A DNA stretch of 64,000 nt from contig JAJECI010000011.1 of the NCBI GenBank assembly GCA_022822065.1, positions 62,001 to 126,000 on the forward strand. The letters are read 5' to 3'. Origin of the DNA: Candidatus Dadabacteria bacterium. Its GTDB lineage: Bacteria > Desulfobacterota_D > UBA1144 > Nemesobacterales > Nemesobacteraceae. A program made the translations under genes and the position numbers. The notes beneath the pieces are model-generated. The model saw nothing but the letters and a program-made list of their open reading frames with translations, searched no databases and had not been told where the DNA came from. Shown here piece by piece: positions 61,687 through 64,000 of this stretch (within the stretch, counting starts at the first letter, position 1; each line of letters opens with the position of its first letter).

Positions 61687-62554
61687 ATGCCTCAAAATCT
61701 CTTTGCAGCATGTCGGATCGATAATGAACTTAGAGCCAAGCGTACACCTTGGTAAAAGTGTCCAGCGGGACGTAGAAACAATATTCAAAGACCAAGAAGA
61801 AGACTTCCGAAGAGGTGTAACCGACGAAGTCAATTTTGATGGTGACTGGAAGCCTGAACCCAATGAGTTTTTGACCATTGATATTCCGCAGGAAGCACAA
61901 ATACTCGTTGACACAATAAATTCTAATGCCGTTTCCGTTCCCTCTATAAATACTAAAGAATTTGGTCAAGAGGGTATCAAAGCTCTGTTTGCTGGTTCTT
62001 CAAGCAATGGGTCAACAAAAGTATTAATCCAACAGTTCTCATCGCGACAGATGCTCTCAGATAAGTTTGCATTGGTGTTGAAAGGCAACGCGTTCCGACG
62101 CCTAGATGATCAAGCGTTTACTCTTGATACATCCCTTACCTGTATTTTGGAAGACGGAAAGCTGAAGTTTAAGAGTTTCCACAAGATGCGGTCAATAATA
62201 GATTTGTCAGATTTTTACAGGGAGGCTACTGAAACTGAAGTTAGATCATTTGCGAAACATCCAACTTTTAAGGTTGTCGATGTTGAAAGGTTCTTAAGTG
62301 AATCCGACCAGACTATGAGAAAGCTCATACATTCTGTTACGCACATGGAGACCCTAGATAAATATTCTGCCAAAGAGATCAAAGAAGCTGCAAAAGATGT
62401 CAAGATGGACATCGCTATTAAGAAAAGACGGATTGTCATGCCCGAGAGTCGTGCCGAGATAAAAATATTGTTACATTTTCTGAACGATGGGGTATACGAA
62501 GCGCCACTGAGTAAGCAACGCTACGTGACTAATTCAAAGAAGCGGTATAAATAA
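61687..62554 (+). CDS. KwaB/DUF4868-like protein, apparent frameshift near the N-terminus
   Basis: The long frame (from TTG at 61703 or ATG at 61724, to 62554) shows DUF4868 features: FKSFHKMRSIIDLSDFYREA and a C-terminal LSKQRYVTNSKKRY. A better start is the ATG at 61687, two bases after the kwaA stop and behind a G-rich ribosome site. It reads MPQNLFAACRIDNEL, the NLFA-type beginning expected for this family, but stops at 61753. A +1 change near 61729-61735 (CTT AGA G) joins it to LEPSVHLGKSVQ in the long frame. Either a real or sequencing indel, or less likely +1 slippage at CTT. KwaB is the DNA-binding effector partner of KwaA in Kiwa. Confidence 0.68.
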
Positions 62555-62558
62555 TTAG

Positions 62559-62583
62559 GGGAATTACATACATAAATAAAAAA
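62559..62583 (+). repeat. 25-base direct repeat, left copy
   Basis: Perfect 25-base copy of the sequence at 63839-63863, beginning GGGAATTACATACATAAATA. It lies between the kwaB stop and the start of the Shedu-like gene. The bases just outside differ in the two copies. Confidence 0.9.
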
Positions 62584-62588
62584 TAAGG

Positions 62589-63812
62589 ATGACTGCAAAG
62601 AAAGAGGCTGCTTCAAAAAGGAAGGTTGCGAAAAAGAATACCGCGCGGCGTACGCACAAGGTCTGTAATAGGTGCGGTTTTGACTGCGCACTCAATGCCC
62701 GAACATGCAGTGAGTGCGGAAGCGAGAAGTTCGCGCCGGACTGGGTGATTGCCAAACGACCTGTCAACCGGCAGGTCAGTGTCGAAGTGACCAAGTCAAA
62801 TCCGAAGTTCGGAGAAACTCAGGAACGGCTTACCCTGAGCAAATGGTGGCCGGGCGGCAGTGCGACTTTTCACCTGCCCAATCTCGGGCAGTGGGAGGAA
62901 ATCGAACGCATTATCAATAACGACCTTGCGCCGCTGATCGGCTGGAAGCCTGCCGATGAACTGGTCAAGTCAATCAAAAAGAAGTCAAAGAACGGTAAAT
63001 CCGGTGCGACGGGGGAAGACTATATAGAGCTGATGGACACGCACCCGGATTTTCTCAAGAAGCTGGTACAGGCGATTGACCCAAACAGGATATCGAAAAA
63101 GGAATTTGACAATGTAGTAGAGATTTTCGGCAATATCTCGGATGCCCTAACGAACGCGAATGCCGGGTTCCGGGAAGCCTTTCTTGCTGTCGTTGAAAAG
63201 CTCCCGAAACAGAAACGGCGTGCGCTTGAAGACCTCGGCCTGCTTTTGCAAAGCTGGTCGTTACAGGTCGTGACAAATGTCGCCCAACAAGTCAAGGCAC
63301 GCATGGAGACGATCGAGTTGTTCGAAAAGCAAATCCAGGACGAGAAGACATTCGAGATTATCAGCGATAACTCGATTCACCGTATTCTTGAGCGTGCCAT
63401 GTGGCTTATTGACGAGCGCTACTGGCTTTTGCAGTCCAACAATACGCTGCGCAAATTTATCGGCGAAGAAATGAGCAGGAGGGACAAGAGGAAGTACGGC
63501 AAGAAAAGACCGGACTTTGTCTGCGGTACCGTCGATAACAAACTCATTATCCTGGAACTCAAACGTCCTTCTCACAGTTTGACTGTTGAGGATTTAAATC
63601 AGCTTGAGACCTACACGGTCATTGCCGAGGACTACAAGAACTTCAACTCATATGAAGGCTATCTTGTTGGTAGTAAGGAAGATAGCGAGTTGCGACGCTA
63701 TCTGCGGCGGCGCTCAGGATTCAAGGTGCTTCACTATGCAGACATCATCCAAAAGACGATGGGACGCTACAAAGAGTTTCTCGATGCGATTGAATCCGAC
63801 AAAGATGCTTGA
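62589..63812 (+). CDS. Shedu-like (SduA/DUF4263) PD-(D/E)XK nuclease with N-terminal zinc ribbon
   Basis: 407 aa. A basic tail and a four- to five-Cys zinc ribbon (C26, C29, C33, C40, C43: CNRCGFDC, CSECG) come first. A middle helical region follows, then the nuclease domain: ERAMWLIDERYWL (about 268-280), RPDF with D309, ELK with E323 and K325, and Q338, the D-ExK order of the PD-(D/E)XK fold seen in SduA. Single-gene Shedu systems protect by nicking or cutting DNA. The zinc ribbon may provide target recognition. Clearly more GC-rich than kwaAB and enclosed by direct repeats, suggesting separate arrival. AAGG precedes the ATG. Confidence 0.78.
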   Translation: MTAKKEAASKRKVAKKNTARRTHKVCNRCGFDCALNARTCSECGSEKFAPDWVIAKRPVNRQVSVEVTKSNPKFGETQERLTLSKWWPGGSATFHLPNLGQWEEIERIINNDLAPLIGWKPADELVKSIKKKSKNGKSGATGEDYIELMDTHPDFLKKLVQAIDPNRISKKEFDNVVEIFGNISDALTNANAGFREAFLAVVEKLPKQKRRALEDLGLLLQSWSLQVVTNVAQQVKARMETIELFEKQIQDEKTFEIISDNSIHRILERAMWLIDERYWLLQSNNTLRKFIGEEMSRRDKRKYGKKRPDFVCGTVDNKLIILELKRPSHSLTVEDLNQLETYTVIAEDYKNFNSYEGYLVGSKEDSELRRYLRRRSGFKVLHYADIIQKTMGRYKEFLDAIESDKDA

Positions 63813-63838
63813 TGAGTATTCTGTTAGGCGACCCTCTT

Positions 63839-63863
63839 GGGAATTACATACATAAATAAAAAA
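63839..63863 (+). repeat. 25-base direct repeat, right copy
   Basis: Second perfect copy, 1280 bases downstream of the first, 26 bases after the nuclease stop. Together the repeats bound a cassette of one gene plus one repeat. Confidence 0.9.
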
Positions 63864-63916
63864 CTCCCATACTCTTCACTTGACTTCTTGAAGATTAAGG
63901 ATAGATACTAGGTACA

Positions 63917-64000
63917 ATGAAAAGATGGTTTTATTTCGTACCACCTCGCCATGAAAAAATAATCGAAGTTAAGGAACTGTTGCTATCCAGAAGGTCCTTA
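63917..64000 (+). CDS. Start of an unidentified gene, cut by the window end
   Basis: ATG at 63917 opens a frame of 28 codons that is still open at the end (MKRWFYFVPPRHEKIIEV...). Too short to place in a family. It is spaced as the next member of the defence island. Between the nuclease and this start only the repeat is seen. Confidence 0.35.
   Translation, partial: MKRWFYFVPPRHEKIIEVKELLLSRRSL

Noticed and set aside
62559-63863. CRISPR array from the 25-base repeat
   Set aside because: Only two copies 1280 bases apart with a gene between; no regular spacers. No CRISPR array was seen anywhere in the window.

Overview
The window comes from a Gram-negative bacterium. The evidence is a TamB-type outer-membrane assembly protein, an AMIN-domain amidase, lipoproteins, a YfgM-like Sec ancillary protein and a type II fatty-acid cluster. 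The mixture (archaeal-type phosphoglycerate mutase, PHP-domain PolX, frequent ATA/AGA/AGG codons, many GTG and TTG starts, tightly overlapping genes) fits a delta-proteobacterium-like or candidate-phylum genome; Dadabacteria is one possibility. That assignment is a guess from style, not a phylogeny.

Layout. 1-3857: TroABCD/ZnuABC-type zinc/manganese importer whose two permeases carry cytoplasmic winged-helix-like tails. 3890-21264: housekeeping block with a lipoprotein, a glycosyltransferase, tamB-der, an M23 peptidase with rlmB, amiC-polX-ligA, a PhnP-like hydrolase and apgM. 21306-21391: tRNA-Leu(GAG). 21400-28128: AT-richer accessory island starting 8 bases after the tRNA. It holds three genes on the minus strand, a DGQHR/DndB-like protein, a GHKL ATPase and an SMC/RloC-like ATPase with a zinc hook, transcribed from a well-formed promoter next to a perfect palindrome. 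It ends at a frameshifted EF-hand gene remnant. 28305-41428: yfgM, nfeD-slipin, an oligopeptide ABC transporter split by an aldehyde dehydrogenase/PLP-decarboxylase pair, and yceD. 41449-44870: rpmF-fabD-fabG-acpP-fabF, lacking plsX and fabH. 45034-46573: hipBA toxin-antitoxin. 46848-56279: TCA cluster acnA-icd-mdh-sdhCAB-sucC.

56507-64000 is a second, clearly AT-richer defence island placed directly after sucC, with no sucD visible. It starts with a tightly packed four-gene operon: PtuA-like ATPase, PtuB-like HNH nuclease (Septu), carboxynorspermidine-decarboxylase-like enzyme, DUF3326 protein. A Kiwa-like pair follows (membrane KwaA; KwaB/DUF4868 with an apparent frameshift at its N-terminus). 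Next is a Shedu-like PD-(D/E)XK nuclease with an N-terminal zinc ribbon, which lies between two perfect 25-base direct repeats and has a different base composition from its neighbours.

Best candidates for an undescribed system: (1) the DGQHR + GHKL + zinc-hook SMC operon at 21400-27683; (2) the Septu operon extended by a polyamine-type decarboxylase and DUF3326 at 56507-61047; (3) the repeat-bounded Shedu-like cassette at 62559-63863. All functions are inferred from motifs and context; no database search was possible.
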